From NCBI RefSeq assembly GCF_900636545.1, contig NZ_LR134290.1, positions 1,674,001-1,738,000 of the forward strand: a stretch of 64,000 bases of DNA, written 5' to 3'. Origin of the DNA: Pseudomonas mendocina. GTDB lineage: Bacteria > Pseudomonadota > Gammaproteobacteria > Pseudomonadales > Pseudomonadaceae. Both the position numbers and the translations under genes were made by a program. The notes under the pieces are model-generated. The model had not been told where the DNA came from. It ran no database searches and saw nothing but the letters and a program-made list of their open reading frames with translations. Each line of letters starts with the position of its first letter. Within the stretch, counting starts at the first letter, position 1. Positions 20,054-29,128 of this stretch are shown here, piece after piece.

Positions 20054-20116
20054 GCAGTCCGAGCCTGTTTTTAACGCAGCAGGGCCGACGCGCAGCAGAT
20101 CGTGGACAGGTTCTGA
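19971..20116. mobile_element. MITE-like palindromic element (146 bp)
   Basis: Terminal inverted repeats TCAGAGCCTGTGCAGGATCT (19971-19990) and AGATCGTGGACAGGTTCTGA (20097-20116) match at 17 of 20 positions. It has no transposase. It covers the last 27 codons and stop of the FUSC gene and ends 12 nt before the DUF1656 start. A clear target duplication is not seen. I recall similar repeats from other Pseudomonas genomes but cannot name the family. Confidence 0.7.
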
Positions 20117-20128
20117 GAGGAGAAGCCC

Positions 20129-20332
20129 ATGGGCTTACATGAATGGTCGCTGGGCGGCGTATTACTTAGCCCGATGGCGGCGTACGCGGTATTGGCGCTG
20201 TTGCTGACCGGCGTGTTGCGCCTGAGCTTGCAGCGCATCGGGCTGTCGCGCTGGATCTGGCATGAAGCCCTGTTCGATTGTGCCTTGTATGTCTGCGTGC
20301 TGGCGGCGGTAATTGCCGTCCTGGCGCATTGA
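20129..20332 (+). CDS. DUF1656 (AaeX-like) small membrane protein
   Basis: 67-aa protein with two hydrophobic helices (about residues 10-30 and 46-66) separated by RIGLSRWIWHEALFD. DUF1656 proteins accompany FUSC pumps and HlyD adaptors. The ATG follows GAGAGGAGAAGCCC, whose first bases lie at the edge of the upstream MITE-like element. Eleven nt separate it from the adaptor gene, so it is part of one operon. Its mechanistic role is unknown. Confidence 0.88.
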   Translation: MGLHEWSLGGVLLSPMAAYAVLALLLTGVLRLSLQRIGLSRWIWHEALFDCALYVCVLAAVIAVLAH

Positions 20333-20343
20333 GGAGAGAAAGC

Positions 20344-21195
20344 ATGCGTTCGACCATCCGCGTCGGCATCACCCTGGCCATGGTGGCGGCAGCGATTTTC
20401 GCCGGCTCCTGGATCTGGCAGCACTACATGTACTCGCCCTGGACGCGCGACGCCCGTGTGCGCGCCGATGTGGTGACCATCGCCCCGGACGTGTCTGGCT
20501 GGGTAGTCGAGCTCAAGGTGCACGACAACCAGCAGGTCAAGGCGGGCGATCTGCTGATGACCATAGATCGCGACCGCTACCAGGCGGCGGTGGAGAAAGC
20601 CAAGGCGGTGGTGGACATTCGCCGCCAGCAACTGAGCCTGCGTGAGCATGAGGCTTCGCGCCGCTCGCGCCTGGGTGCCCAAGCGATCAGTGCCGAGCTG
20701 CTGGAAAACGCGCAGATCAACGCCGAAATGGCGCGCAGCGAATATCGCGAGGCGCAGGCTGAGCTGCGTGTGGCCGAGCTGAACCTCGCACGCAGCGAGG
20801 TGCACGCACCGCGCGATGGACAGATCACCAACCTGGTGCTGGCGCAAGGTAACTACGTGAACGCCGGGCAGGCAGTGATGGCGCTGGTCGATACCAACTC
20901 TTTCTACGTGCAGGCGTATTTCGAGGAGACCAAGCTGCCGCGAATAAAGGTTGGCGCGCTGGTGGAGGTCTGGCTGATGGGCGGTGATCAGCAGATTCGC
21001 GGTGAGGTGGAAAGCATCAGTCGCGGTATCACCGACCGCAACGCCAGCCCGGACGGGCAACTGCTGGCCGACGTCGAACCGACGTTCAACTGGGTGCGTC
21101 TGGCGCAGCGCATTCCGGTGCGCATCAAGCTCGATCAGGTGCCCGAAGGCATGGTGCTGAGCGCCGGCATGACTGCCAGCGTGCGGGTGGAGTAG
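20344..21195 (+). CDS. HlyD-family periplasmic adaptor (AaeA-like)
   Basis: 283-aa membrane fusion protein with an N-terminal anchor (about residues 6-25). The lipoyl half-motifs are PDVSGWVVELKVHDNQQVKAGD and APRDGQITNLVLAQGNYV-like segments flanking a short coiled coil (about residues 85-145), followed by a beta-barrel domain (YFEETKLPRIKVGALVEVWL). The ATG at 20344 follows GAGGAGAG. It links the FUSC pump to an outer-membrane channel; no channel gene is in this operon, so a shared one is likely used. Confidence 0.92.
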   Translation: MRSTIRVGITLAMVAAAIFAGSWIWQHYMYSPWTRDARVRADVVTIAPDVSGWVVELKVHDNQQVKAGDLLMTIDRDRYQAAVEKAKAVVDIRRQQLSLREHEASRRSRLGAQAISAELLENAQINAEMARSEYREAQAELRVAELNLARSEVHAPRDGQITNLVLAQGNYVNAGQAVMALVDTNSFYVQAYFEETKLPRIKVGALVEVWLMGGDQQIRGEVESISRGITDRNASPDGQLLADVEPTFNWVRLAQRIPVRIKLDQVPEGMVLSAGMTASVRVE

Positions 21196-21210
21196 GGCGT
21201 TTTCGCAGTT

Positions 21211-21269
21211 GTAGGAGCGGCTTCAGCCGCGAGCTCTTCTAGGGTAATCGCGGCTGAAGCCGCTCCCAC
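21211..21269. repeat. REP inverted pair
   Basis: GTAGGAGCGGCTTCAGCCGC and its inverted partner GCGGCTGAAGCCGCTCCCAC surround a short loop. Same family as the REPs at 7.9 and 59 kb. It lies in the gap between the convergent HlyD and codA genes. Confidence 0.9.
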
Positions 21270-21330
21270 GGTCGCTGTTCGCATGAGGATTATCGTGTTT
21301 GCCCTTCTGCCGTTTATGGGAGATTGATCG

Positions 21331-21444
21331 CTCCCACGCTCCGCGTGGTAGCTCAGTCTAGGACGCTCTGCGTCCGCTGCGGTTCAGGGATCGCCAAGCG
21401 GGACGCGGAGCGCCCCAGGTGCAGGTGCCCACGCAGAGCGTGGG
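21331..21444. repeat. Palindromic repeat with CTCCCACGC/GCGTGGG ends
   Basis: CTCCCACGCTCCGCGTGG (21331-21348) and CCCACGCAGAGCGTGGG (21428-21444) border a GC-rich stretch with further short inverted words. It has no coding potential. A fragment of the same type (AGAGCGTGGGAACGATC) occurs near 48.4 kb. Confidence 0.6.
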
Positions 21445-21465
21445 TACCATCAACACATCTGAGCG

Positions 21466-22701
21466 TCAGGCGCGTTCGATCTGTGCCGGGGTACGGCGCA
21501 TCAACACCTTGCCGTGGCGCACCGACACCAGCGCGTGGCCCTGGCTGCGTACCATCTCGTAATCGTCCGGCGCCGACAGGATCAGCAGGTTGGCTGGGCG
21601 CCCCACTTCCAGGCCATACCCTTCACCCAGGTTCAGCGCGCGCGCCGAGTTGTCGGTGATCAGATCCAGGCTGCGCTTGAGGTCTTCATAACCGAGCATG
21701 TGGCAGATGTGCAGGCCGGCTTCGAGGATGCGCAGGATGTTGCCGTTGCCCAGCGGGTACCAGGGGTCGACGATGGAATCCTGGCCAAAGCACACGTTCA
21801 TCCCGGCGCGGTCGATCTCCGCCACGCGGGTCAGGCCCCGGCGTTTCGGGTAGGTGTCGAAGCGGCCCTGCAGATGGATGCTCTCGGTGGGGCAGGAGAT
21901 GAAGCTGATGCCGCTCATCTTCAGCAGGCGGAACAGCTTGGAGCAGTAGGCGTTGTCGTAAGAGCCCATGGCGGTGGTGTGGCTGGCGGTGACGCGCGCG
22001 CCCATGCCACGCACGCGGGCTTCCTCGGCCAGCACTTCGAGAAAACGCGACTGCGGGTCGTCGGTCTCGTCGCAGTGCACGTCCACCAGGCAGCCTGTGC
22101 GCTCGGCCAAGTCCATGAGGAACTTGATCGACGACACGCCCTGGTCACGGGTGTTCTCGAAGTGTGGGATGCCGCCAACCACATCGGCGCCCAGCTCGAT
22201 GGCTTGCTCCATCAACGCGCGCCCGTTGGCGTAGGACTCGATGCCCTCCTGAGGGAAGGCGACGATCTGCAGGTCGATCAGGTGGCGGGTTTCCTCGCGC
22301 ACTTCGAGCATGGCCTTGAGCGCGGCCAGGGTTGGGTCGGTGACGTCGACGTGGGTACGCACGTGCTGGATGCCGTGGTCGACCAGCATGTCGATGGTCT
22401 TCCTGGCGCGGGTCTTGGTGTCTTCATGGGTGACCAGCGCCTTGCGCTCGGCCCAGCGCTCGATGCCCTCGAACAGGGTGCCGCTCATGTTCCAGGCCGG
22501 CTCACCAGCGGTGAGGGTGGCGTCGAGGTGGATGTGCGGCTCGACGAAGGGCGGCACCACGAGATTGCCGGTTGCGTCCAGATCGCCCTCGGCGATGGGG
22601 TGCAAGGCGTGCTGGGCGTCGATGGCGGCGATGCGTTCGCCGTCCAGGGTGATGCGGTGCAGGCCGTCGCGGCCGCGCAGGCGGGCATTGTGGATGATCA
22701 T
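21466..22701 (-). CDS. codA: Cytosine deaminase
   Basis: 411-aa metal-dependent amidohydrolase converting cytosine to uracil. Metal-site motifs are HIHLDAT (about residue 56), HCDETDD (about residue 208), the [10 protein letters not shown] helix with the next His, and [11 protein letters not shown] with the catalytic Asp (about residue 307). Length agrees with bacterial CodA. It is the last gene of codB-pucR-codA, 11 nt after the regulator gene, so it should be expressed with the permease. Related isoguanine or creatinine deaminase activity cannot be excluded. Confidence 0.93.
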   Translation of the reverse strand: MIIHNARLRGRDGLHRITLDGERIAAIDAQHALHPIAEGDLDATGNLVVPPFVEPHIHLDATLTAGEPAWNMSGTLFEGIERWAERKALVTHEDTKTRARKTIDMLVDHGIQHVRTHVDVTDPTLAALKAMLEVREETRHLIDLQIVAFPQEGIESYANGRALMEQAIELGADVVGGIPHFENTRDQGVSSIKFLMDLAERTGCLVDVHCDETDDPQSRFLEVLAEEARVRGMGARVTASHTTAMGSYDNAYCSKLFRLLKMSGISFISCPTESIHLQGRFDTYPKRRGLTRVAEIDRAGMNVCFGQDSIVDPWYPLGNGNILRILEAGLHICHMLGYEDLKRSLDLITDNSARALNLGEGYGLEVGRPANLLILSAPDDYEMVRSQGHALVSVRHGKVLMRRTPAQIERA

Positions 22702-22712
22702 CAGGTTTCCTC

Positions 22713-23936
22713 TCAGGCAGGCGACGACAGGCGCCGGATCAACAGCGCAACGCTGATGTTCAGGCGGTCGTGCGGATCTTCGAATGAGCAGCCGGTCAGC
22801 GCTTCGATGCGCTGTAGACGGTAGCTCAGGGTGTTGCGGTGAACGTTCAGGCGTTGCGCAGCCAGGGCCAGGTTGCCGTTTTCCTGGAACCAGGCTTCCA
22901 GGGTCGGCATCAGCACCGGCTGGTGACGCGAGTCGTCGCCAATCAGCGGGCCGACCACGCGCTCGACGAAGCGATCGAGCAGGCTGCGGTCGCGGATCGC
23001 GCCGAGCAGTTCCAGCACGCCCAGCTCATTGAAACTGCACAGGCCCAGGCGCTCGGGAAAACGTTGCGCCACGCTCAAGGCCTGGCGTGCTTCACCCAGG
23101 CCCTGGGCGAAACGCGGTGCATCGCAGCCTGCGCTGCCCAGGCCGAGGAACAGGCGTAGCGGGCCGAGTTGCGGGCGCAGTTCGTCGAGCAGCGTGGTCA
23201 TGGCCTGGCGGTTACGTGTTTCGGCGTGGGCATCGTGGCAGGGCAGCAGGGCAATCCAGTGGCGGCCCTGGCTGACCAGCGGCAGCGCGTCACCGAGTTC
23301 GCCCAGGCTCTGCTCCAGGCGCCGTTGCAGCAGTTGTTGGCGAGTCTGTAGCTGACGTTCGGCGTCTTCATCTGGCAGGTCACCGAACAGTTGCTCGCTG
23401 CCGTCGAGGCGCAGTAGCGCCACCTGACGCGGTACATGCAGGGCCAGGCCGAGGCTGTCGCCGCGTTGCAGCAGCACCTCGAGTGACTGGTAATCGCCGT
23501 CGAGCACCTGTTCCAGCACATGCTGGCGCGAGCGACCGAGCTGCTGCGCTTGCACCAGTGCGGTGCCGATGGCCTGGGTGACCACCACCATCTTCAGCGC
23601 GTAGGGCTGCTCGATCAGCGGTAGGTTCAGGCGCTCGGCCTCGGCGATGACGCTGGGCGGGATGGCCTGTATGAACTCCGCGCCAGTCAGGATGACCATA
23701 CCGGCGACCACGCGCTCATGGCCCTCGCGCACCAGGCGCAGCAGGTTGGCTTCGTCACGTGGGTGGTTGATGCCGGTGACGAAGATCAGCTCGCCACCCA
23801 TCACCCAGTCGGCGATGCCTTCGTTCTCCGCCACGTAGGGCCAGCGCACGGCATTCTCGCGCCCGGCCTGGCCGGCACGCAGCTGCATGCTGGCCAGATC
23901 GGGCAGGGCGAGCACGTCAGCGACGGTCAGGCTCAC
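22713..23936 (-). CDS. PucR-family transcriptional regulator
   Basis: 407-aa regulator. The N-terminal PucR sensor domain covers about residues 1-125 ([21 protein letters not shown] onward). The C-terminal CdaR/PucR helix-turn-helix is [20 protein letters not shown] then [13 protein letters not shown] (about residues 345-390). PucR proteins control purine and pyrimidine catabolism. It is placed between codB and codA with an ATGA overlap to codB, so it is probably an autoregulated activator of the cytosine operon. Confidence 0.9.
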   Translation of the reverse strand: MSLTVADVLALPDLASMQLRAGQAGRENAVRWPYVAENEGIADWVMGGELIFVTGINHPRDEANLLRLVREGHERVVAGMVILTGAEFIQAIPPSVIAEAERLNLPLIEQPYALKMVVVTQAIGTALVQAQQLGRSRQHVLEQVLDGDYQSLEVLLQRGDSLGLALHVPRQVALLRLDGSEQLFGDLPDEDAERQLQTRQQLLQRRLEQSLGELGDALPLVSQGRHWIALLPCHDAHAETRNRQAMTTLLDELRPQLGPLRLFLGLGSAGCDAPRFAQGLGEARQALSVAQRFPERLGLCSFNELGVLELLGAIRDRSLLDRFVERVVGPLIGDDSRHQPVLMPTLEAWFQENGNLALAAQRLNVHRNTLSYRLQRIEALTGCSFEDPHDRLNISVALLIRRLSSPA

Positions 23937-25204
23937 GCGCCGGCGACCTGCTGACGGCCGACCAGGGCTTTGTTCAGTTCGAACAGCATGACGTAGGCCA
24001 GGGCAGCCACGGCGATGCCCACCAGCGGCGCGACCCAGGGCGAGAAGTAGGCGCTCAGCGCACCGATCAGGTAGGCGCCCAGGCCGACCCAGTTGAACGC
24101 TGGCAGGCGCACCTCGGCCAGTTTCGGGTAGCGCGCGCGGTGGCCGTAGAAGAAGTCAGCCATGATCACACCGCCAATCGGCGGGATGATCGAACCGAGC
24201 AGAATCAGGAAGGGGATCAGCATCTCGTACATGCCGCCGATGGCCAGCAGGGTGCCGATGCCGGCGCCGACCAGGGTCACGGTCTTGCGCTTGCCGGTGC
24301 GCAGCAGGTTGCAGCCGGCGGCGGCGAAGTTGTAGATGGTGTTGTCCTGGGTGGTCCACAGATTGAGGAACAGCATGACCACGGCGGCCATGGACAGCCC
24401 CTGCAGCACCAGCACCTCGACCACGTCCGGCTGTTGGTAGACGATGGCGCCGTAAGCGCCGGCGACGATCATCAGGCCGTTGCCGATGAAGAAGCCGACC
24501 ATGCTGGCCAGCACCGCGACGCGGCCGCTCCTGGCGAAACGCGTCCAGTTGGTGGCCTGGGTGGCGCCGCTGACGAAGGTGCCGAACACCAGGGTAATGG
24601 CCACGCTCAGGCTCATGCTCTCCTTGGGCTCGACCGCCAGCAGCCCGCTCAACCCGCCGATATCACGGGTAGCGATCCACAGCGACACCACCAGCAGCAC
24701 CAGCATGGCCGGCACGGCGACGCGCGAGAGCAGATCCAGGCCCTTGTAGCCGACGAAGGCGGTGAGGCAGAAACCGAAGCCGAACAGCACCATCAGCGGG
24801 ATGGTCAGGCTTTCGGGCAGGCCAAGGATCTTCACCAGGATGATGGCGATGGTCGCCGTGCCCCAGGCGTACCAGCCGATCTGGGTGAAACCCAGGAGCA
24901 TGTCGGACAGCTTGCTGCCCACTTCGCCGAAGCAGAAACGGCCCATCAGCACCGAGTTCAGGCCGCTGCGGCAGGCAATCAGGCCCAGCACCGCGGCGTA
25001 CAGACCGAGCAACAGGTTACCGATCACCGCGGCCCAGAGCAGGGTGGTGAAGTCGAAGGCCATGCCGATCTTGCCACCGGCGAACATAGTGGCGGTGAAG
25101 AAGGTGAAACCGAACAGCAGGATGGCGGTGGAGAACAGCCCCTTGCGCGCGCCGTTGGGCACCTCGCTCAGGGGGTAATCGCTATCGGGGGTGGCATGGC
25201 TCAT
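23933..25204 (-). CDS. codB: Cytosine permease CodB (NCS1 family)
   Basis: 423-aa inner-membrane proton symporter for cytosine with about twelve hydrophobic segments. The start at 25204 (MSHATPDSDYPLSEVPNGAR) is chosen; the frame continues upstream without family similarity. NCS1 features include the early FGFTFFTATMFAGGKIG segment and GRFCFGEVGSKLSDMLLGF (about residues 90-110). It is the first gene of the operon codB-pucR-codA. Confidence 0.92.
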   Translation of the reverse strand: MSHATPDSDYPLSEVPNGARKGLFSTAILLFGFTFFTATMFAGGKIGMAFDFTTLLWAAVIGNLLLGLYAAVLGLIACRSGLNSVLMGRFCFGEVGSKLSDMLLGFTQIGWYAWGTATIAIILVKILGLPESLTIPLMVLFGFGFCLTAFVGYKGLDLLSRVAVPAMLVLLVVSLWIATRDIGGLSGLLAVEPKESMSLSVAITLVFGTFVSGATQATNWTRFARSGRVAVLASMVGFFIGNGLMIVAGAYGAIVYQQPDVVEVLVLQGLSMAAVVMLFLNLWTTQDNTIYNFAAAGCNLLRTGKRKTVTLVGAGIGTLLAIGGMYEMLIPFLILLGSIIPPIGGVIMADFFYGHRARYPKLAEVRLPAFNWVGLGAYLIGALSAYFSPWVAPLVGIAVAALAYVMLFELNKALVGRQQVAGA

Positions 25205-25414
25205 GGACCTGGCTCCGGTAAGAGGGTGAGGCCTTGGCGATAGCAGGGGACGTGCCAGAAAGCAGTGCAGCAGTCTGCTTGGCAAGGTGATCAAAGGGGC
25301 TTGTACAATATGCACAAAGAAACGCACTTATGGCAGTGCAAGGTCGCTCAAGATTTGTGAGTGTAGAACAAAAGTGGTGCGCAGCACTGTAGCCACGCAC
25401 CAGCTTGCAGCGCC

Positions 25415-25885
25415 TCAGTTGACGGTGACCTGCGGCATCGGCGGCATGGTTACGGTCTGCTCGGCGCTGGGGGCGAGCACTTCGGCTTCGCCGTCCACTA
25501 CCTGCTTGCCATCCTGGTTGAACACGCGGGTGGCGATGCGCACGCGGTTCTTCGGCAGTTTTTCCAGCACTTCCAGCTTCACGGTGAGGGTGTCGCCGAG
25601 TTTTACCGGGCGGGTGAACTTGAGCTGCTGGCCGAGGTAGATGGTGCCTGGGCCAGGCAGGTTGCAGGCGATGGCGGCGCTGATCAGCGCGCCGGTGAAC
25701 ATGCCGTGGGCGATGCGCTCCTTGAACATGGTCTCGGCGGCGAAGGCGGCGTCCAGGTGCACCGGATTGTTGTCGCCGGAGACGGCGGCGAACAGTTGCA
25801 CGTCGCGCTCTTCAACCTGTTTCTCGAAACTCGCCTGCTGGCCGATTTCGAGGGCCTCGTAGGGGATGTTGGTTACCTGGGTCAT
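25415..25885 (-). CDS. phaJ1: MaoC-type (R)-specific enoyl-CoA hydratase, PhaJ1-like
   Basis: 156-aa single hot-dog hydratase. The hydratase-2 motif LFAAVSGDNNPVHLDAAFA carries the catalytic Asp and His (about residues 30-45), followed by FKERIAHGMFTGALISA. Such enzymes divert beta-oxidation intermediates to (R)-3-hydroxyacyl-CoA for polyhydroxyalkanoate synthesis. The start at 25885 follows GGAGTGTCC. It overlaps the upstream hydrolase gene (ATGA). The neighbour order matches PA3302-PA3299 of P. aeruginosa, where PA3302 is PhaJ1; the symbol rests on that order and on remembered similarity. Confidence 0.85.
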   Translation of the reverse strand: MTQVTNIPYEALEIGQQASFEKQVEERDVQLFAAVSGDNNPVHLDAAFAAETMFKERIAHGMFTGALISAAIACNLPGPGTIYLGQQLKFTRPVKLGDTLTVKLEVLEKLPKNRVRIATRVFNQDGKQVVDGEAEVLAPSAEQTVTMPPMPQVTVN

Positions 25886-26832
25886 GGACACTCCTTGATT
25901 GGGCTTCGACCATGGCTCAGCGCCTGCTGCAGCCAATCGATCAGGTGGGCGGTGACCTCGTCGCGATTGCTCTCGTTGAGCAACTCATGACGGGCCTCGG
26001 GATAAATCTTCAGTTGCACGTCGCGCACGCCGGCTTCGCGCAGGGCGCCCGCCAGGTCACCCAGGCGCTTGCCGTCGCTGACCGGGTCGCGTGAGCCGCC
26101 GATCACCAGCAACGGCAGGTTGGCATCGATCTGCGCCAGGTTCTCGACCGGGGTGATGTATTGCAGGCCATCGAGCAGGTCGCACCACAACTGCGTGGTG
26201 CAGACGAAACCGCACAGCGGATCGGTCACGTATTTATCCACTTCCGCTGCATCGCGGCTGAGCCAGTCGAAGGCCGTGCGGTTGGGCTTGAAGGCCTTGT
26301 TGAACGAGCCAAAGGACAGGTAATCGATCACCTTGCTGCGCCCCTTGGGACCCAGACGCCAGCGCTCGAAGCCGGCGATCAGCCGGGCAGTCTTGTACAG
26401 TGCCACGGGCTGGTAGTTGGAGCCCGAGAGTACGGCGCCCTGCAAGCTGCAACTGTGCCCCAGCAGGTAGGCCATGCCGATGTAGCTGCCCATGCTGTGG
26501 CCGAACAGGAAGATCGGCGCCTGTGGGTAGCGCTGGCGGATATGGTGATTGAGCGAGGCCAGGTCGCCGACCACCTTGTCCCAGCCACCTTCGTCGGCGT
26601 AGTGGCCGAGCACGCCTTGAGCGGCGCTCTGGCCGTGGCCGCGCTGGTCCAGCGCATAGAGATCGAAGCCGGCGGCTACCAGGCTTTCGGCCAGGCGTGC
26701 ATAGCGCAGGCTGTGCTCGGCCATGCCGTGGGACAGCATGACCACCGCGCGCGGCGGCTGATCACCATGCCAGTGGTTGACGTGCAGGTGAAGACCGTCC
26801 TGGGTGGCCAGGGGAAAGGCGTTGTGGCGCAT
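25882..26832 (-). CDS. Alpha/beta hydrolase, monoacylglycerol lipase/lysophospholipase type
   Basis: 316-aa serine hydrolase. The oxyanion/HG region is VVMLSHGMAEHS (about residue 30), the nucleophile elbow GHSMGSYIG (about residue 108), the acid GGSRDPVSDG (about residue 244) and His in PEARHELLNE (about residue 278). The start at 26832 (MRHNAFPLATQDG) has family-like context; the frame extends further but without support. It overlaps phaJ1 and is divergent from fadD2, suggesting a lipid-degradation unit that releases acyl chains for activation. Confidence 0.9.
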   Translation of the reverse strand: MRHNAFPLATQDGLHLHVNHWHGDQPPRAVVMLSHGMAEHSLRYARLAESLVAAGFDLYALDQRGHGQSAAQGVLGHYADEGGWDKVVGDLASLNHHIRQRYPQAPIFLFGHSMGSYIGMAYLLGHSCSLQGAVLSGSNYQPVALYKTARLIAGFERWRLGPKGRSKVIDYLSFGSFNKAFKPNRTAFDWLSRDAAEVDKYVTDPLCGFVCTTQLWCDLLDGLQYITPVENLAQIDANLPLLVIGGSRDPVSDGKRLGDLAGALREAGVRDVQLKIYPEARHELLNESNRDEVTAHLIDWLQQALSHGRSPIKECP

Positions 26833-27042
26833 GGCGAATCCTTGTGCCGGAGATTGGCGGCATTGTGCACCTTGGCCGTCACCAGGCAAAGCACTGCGGT
26901 TTTCTTCGAAGTGGTAAAGATCGGTTACGAATCACAACATTTATTGCGAAATTCAGCCCATCAATGACGCCTTCGAGCTATTTGCGGCTCGGCTCTAAGC
27001 TGCTACTTTCCGGGCAGTCAGATCACTTCAGGGGAAGAGGAC

Positions 27043-27050
27043 AAGAACAA
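27043..27050 (+). promoter_or_regulatory. Crc/Hfq-type A-rich motif at the fadD2 start
   Basis: AAGAACAA fits the Pseudomonas catabolite-activity motif AANAANAA and ends on the A of the fadD2 ATG, just after the AGGGGAAGAGG ribosome-binding site. Hfq/Crc bound here would block initiation. Motif match only. Confidence 0.45.
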
Positions 27051-28738
27051 TGCAACCTGATTTCTGGAACGACAAACGCGCCCCTGGCGTGCCCAACGAT
27101 ATCGACCTGTCCAGCTACAAGTCGGTGATCGAAGTGTTCGAGCGCTCGTGCAAGCGCTTCGCCGACCGACCGGCCTTCAGCAATCTCGGCGTCACGCTGA
27201 CCTATGCCGAGCTGGATCGCCTCTCCGCGGCCTTCGCCGCCTACCTGCAAAAGCAAACCGACCTCAAGCCGGGTGATCGCATCGCGGTGCAGATGCCCAA
27301 CGTGCTGCAATATCCCATCGCGGTGTTCGGCGCCATGCGCGCCGGGCTGATCGTGGTCAACACCAACCCGCTGTACACCGCCCGTGAGATGCGCCACCAG
27401 TTCAAGGATGCCGGTGTGCGTGCGCTGGTGTACCTGAACATGTTCGGCAAGCTGGTGCAGGAAGTACTGCCGGATACCGAGATCGAGTACCTGATCGAAG
27501 CCAAGATGGGCGACCTGCTGCCAAGCCTCAAGGGCTGGCTGGTCAACACCGTGGTGAAGAAGGTCAAGAAGATGGTGCCGGACTACCATCTGCCCCAGGC
27601 CATTCCCTTCAAGCATGTGCTCAAGCAGGGGCAGGGCCAGGCGCTGGCGCCGGTCAAGGCCAGCCACGACGACATCGCTGTGCTGCAGTACACCGGCGGC
27701 ACCACTGGCGTGGCCAAGGGCGCCATGCTCACCCACGGCAACCTGGTGGCCAACATGCTGCAGGTCGATGCCTGCCTGTCGCAGCTCGGCCCGGACGGCA
27801 CGCCGTTGATGAAGCAGGGCCAGGAGATCATGATCGCGCCGCTGCCGCTGTATCACATCTATGCCTTCACCGCGAACTGCATGTGCATGATGGTCAACGG
27901 CAACCACAACGTGCTGATCACCAACCCGCGCGACATCCCCGGCTTCGTCAAGGAGCTGGGCAAGTGGAAGTTCTCCGCGCTGCTGGGCCTGAACACCCTG
28001 TTCGTCGCGCTGATGGATCACCCCGAGTTCAAGAACCTGGACTTCTCCCACCTCAAGGTCACCAACTCCGGTGGTACCGCGCTGGTCAAGGCGACTGCCG
28101 AGCGCTGGCAGCAGATGACCGGCTGCACCGTGGTCGAAGGCTACGGCCTGACCGAGACATCACCGGTGGCCAGCACCAACCCCTACGGCGACAAGGCGCG
28201 CCTGGGTACGGTCGGCATTCCGGTGCCGGGCACGGCGTTCAAGGTGATCGATGATGACGGCAACGAACTGCCGGCCGGCGAACGCGGGGAGCTGTGCATC
28301 AAGGGCCCGCAGGTGATGAAGGGTTACTGGCAGCGCGAGGAAGCCACCGCCGAAGTGCTCGATGCCGAAGGCTGGTTCAAGACCGGCGACATTGCCGTGA
28401 TCGACCCGGACGGTTTCGTGCGCATTGTCGACCGCAAGAAGGACATGATCATCGTCTCGGGTTTCAACGTGTATCCCAACGAGATCGAGGATGTGGTCAT
28501 GGCGCATCCGAAAGTCGCCAGCTGCGCGGCCATTGGCGTGCCGGACGAGAAGTCCGGGGAGGCGGTCAAACTGTTCGTGGTGCCGCGTGACGGCGGTGTC
28601 ACCGCGGAAGAGCTCAAGGCCTACTGCAAGGAAAACTTCACCGGCTACAAGGTGCCCAAGCACATCGTGTTCAAGGATTCGCTGCCAATGACCCCAGTCG
28701 GCAAGATCCTGCGCCGCGAGCTGCGCGATATCGCCTGA
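27050..28738 (+). CDS. fadD2: Long-chain acyl-CoA synthetase FadD2
   Basis: 562-aa AMP-forming fatty-acyl-CoA ligase that activates exogenous fatty acids at the inner membrane. The adenylation P-loop YTGGTTGVAKGAMLTH is near residue 215, the VEGYGLTETSP motif near residue 364, GWFKTGDIAV near residue 440 and the hinge/catalytic GFNVYPNEIEDV and PVGKILRREL Lys region at the C-terminus. It precedes the paralogue fadD1 by 390 nt, the order seen at PA3300-PA3299. Confidence 0.94.
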   Translation: MQPDFWNDKRAPGVPNDIDLSSYKSVIEVFERSCKRFADRPAFSNLGVTLTYAELDRLSAAFAAYLQKQTDLKPGDRIAVQMPNVLQYPIAVFGAMRAGLIVVNTNPLYTAREMRHQFKDAGVRALVYLNMFGKLVQEVLPDTEIEYLIEAKMGDLLPSLKGWLVNTVVKKVKKMVPDYHLPQAIPFKHVLKQGQGQALAPVKASHDDIAVLQYTGGTTGVAKGAMLTHGNLVANMLQVDACLSQLGPDGTPLMKQGQEIMIAPLPLYHIYAFTANCMCMMVNGNHNVLITNPRDIPGFVKELGKWKFSALLGLNTLFVALMDHPEFKNLDFSHLKVTNSGGTALVKATAERWQQMTGCTVVEGYGLTETSPVASTNPYGDKARLGTVGIPVPGTAFKVIDDDGNELPAGERGELCIKGPQVMKGYWQREEATAEVLDAEGWFKTGDIAVIDPDGFVRIVDRKKDMIIVSGFNVYPNEIEDVVMAHPKVASCAAIGVPDEKSGEAVKLFVVPRDGGVTAEELKAYCKENFTGYKVPKHIVFKDSLPMTPVGKILRRELRDIA

Positions 28739-28746
28739 CTCCAGAG

Positions 28747-28770
28747 CCCCTTCTCGCGGTAGAGAAGGGG
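28747..28770 (+). terminator. Hairpin after fadD2
   Basis: CCCCTTCTC-GCGGTA-GAGAAGGGG, a perfect 9-bp stem starting 9 nt after the stop. No T-run follows, so termination may be partial. It implies that fadD1 has its own promoter. Confidence 0.65.
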
Positions 28771-29128
28771 CTTCCCGCCTCCCGCTGCCATCGGCAGTCC
28801 AATTGTTGTGATTTCGTAACCGCCAATACCTGTTGCATGCGCTACCGCACTGCATCGGTCACACTTACGCGCTAGGCTCCAAACGCTGCAATATGCGAGC
28901 TAGAGGCTTTTCGCGGATTATCGGCGGAAAATACAGGTCGTGACTTGTTGGTCTTTTTTGGTCACTTTTGCGACTGCGTAGGCCATGCTTGGTGCTGGTG
29001 GGCCTCTGGCAAAGCTGCTACTCTCGGCGCGCTTCCGGGCCGTGGGCCAGCGGTAAAGCGAGCTAAACACACAACAAACAACCGCCTGCGCGCGGTGAAG
29101 ATCAGCTGTTGCTTAGGAGTGGGCTTCC
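28771..29128. other. fadD2-fadD1 intergenic region
   Basis: 358 nt without a convincing ORF. It presumably carries the fadD1 promoter; TTGGTCTTTTTTGGTCAC (about 28948-28965) and the A-rich ACACAACAAACAACC (about 29070-29084) stand out, but no confident sigma-70 or PsrA site is recognised. AGGAG at 29116-29120 is the fadD1 ribosome-binding site. Confidence 0.5.

Noticed and set aside
28747..28770. Hairpin after fadD2 as a REP element
   Set aside because: It lacks the REP core words found elsewhere in the window and is better explained as a terminator-like stem.
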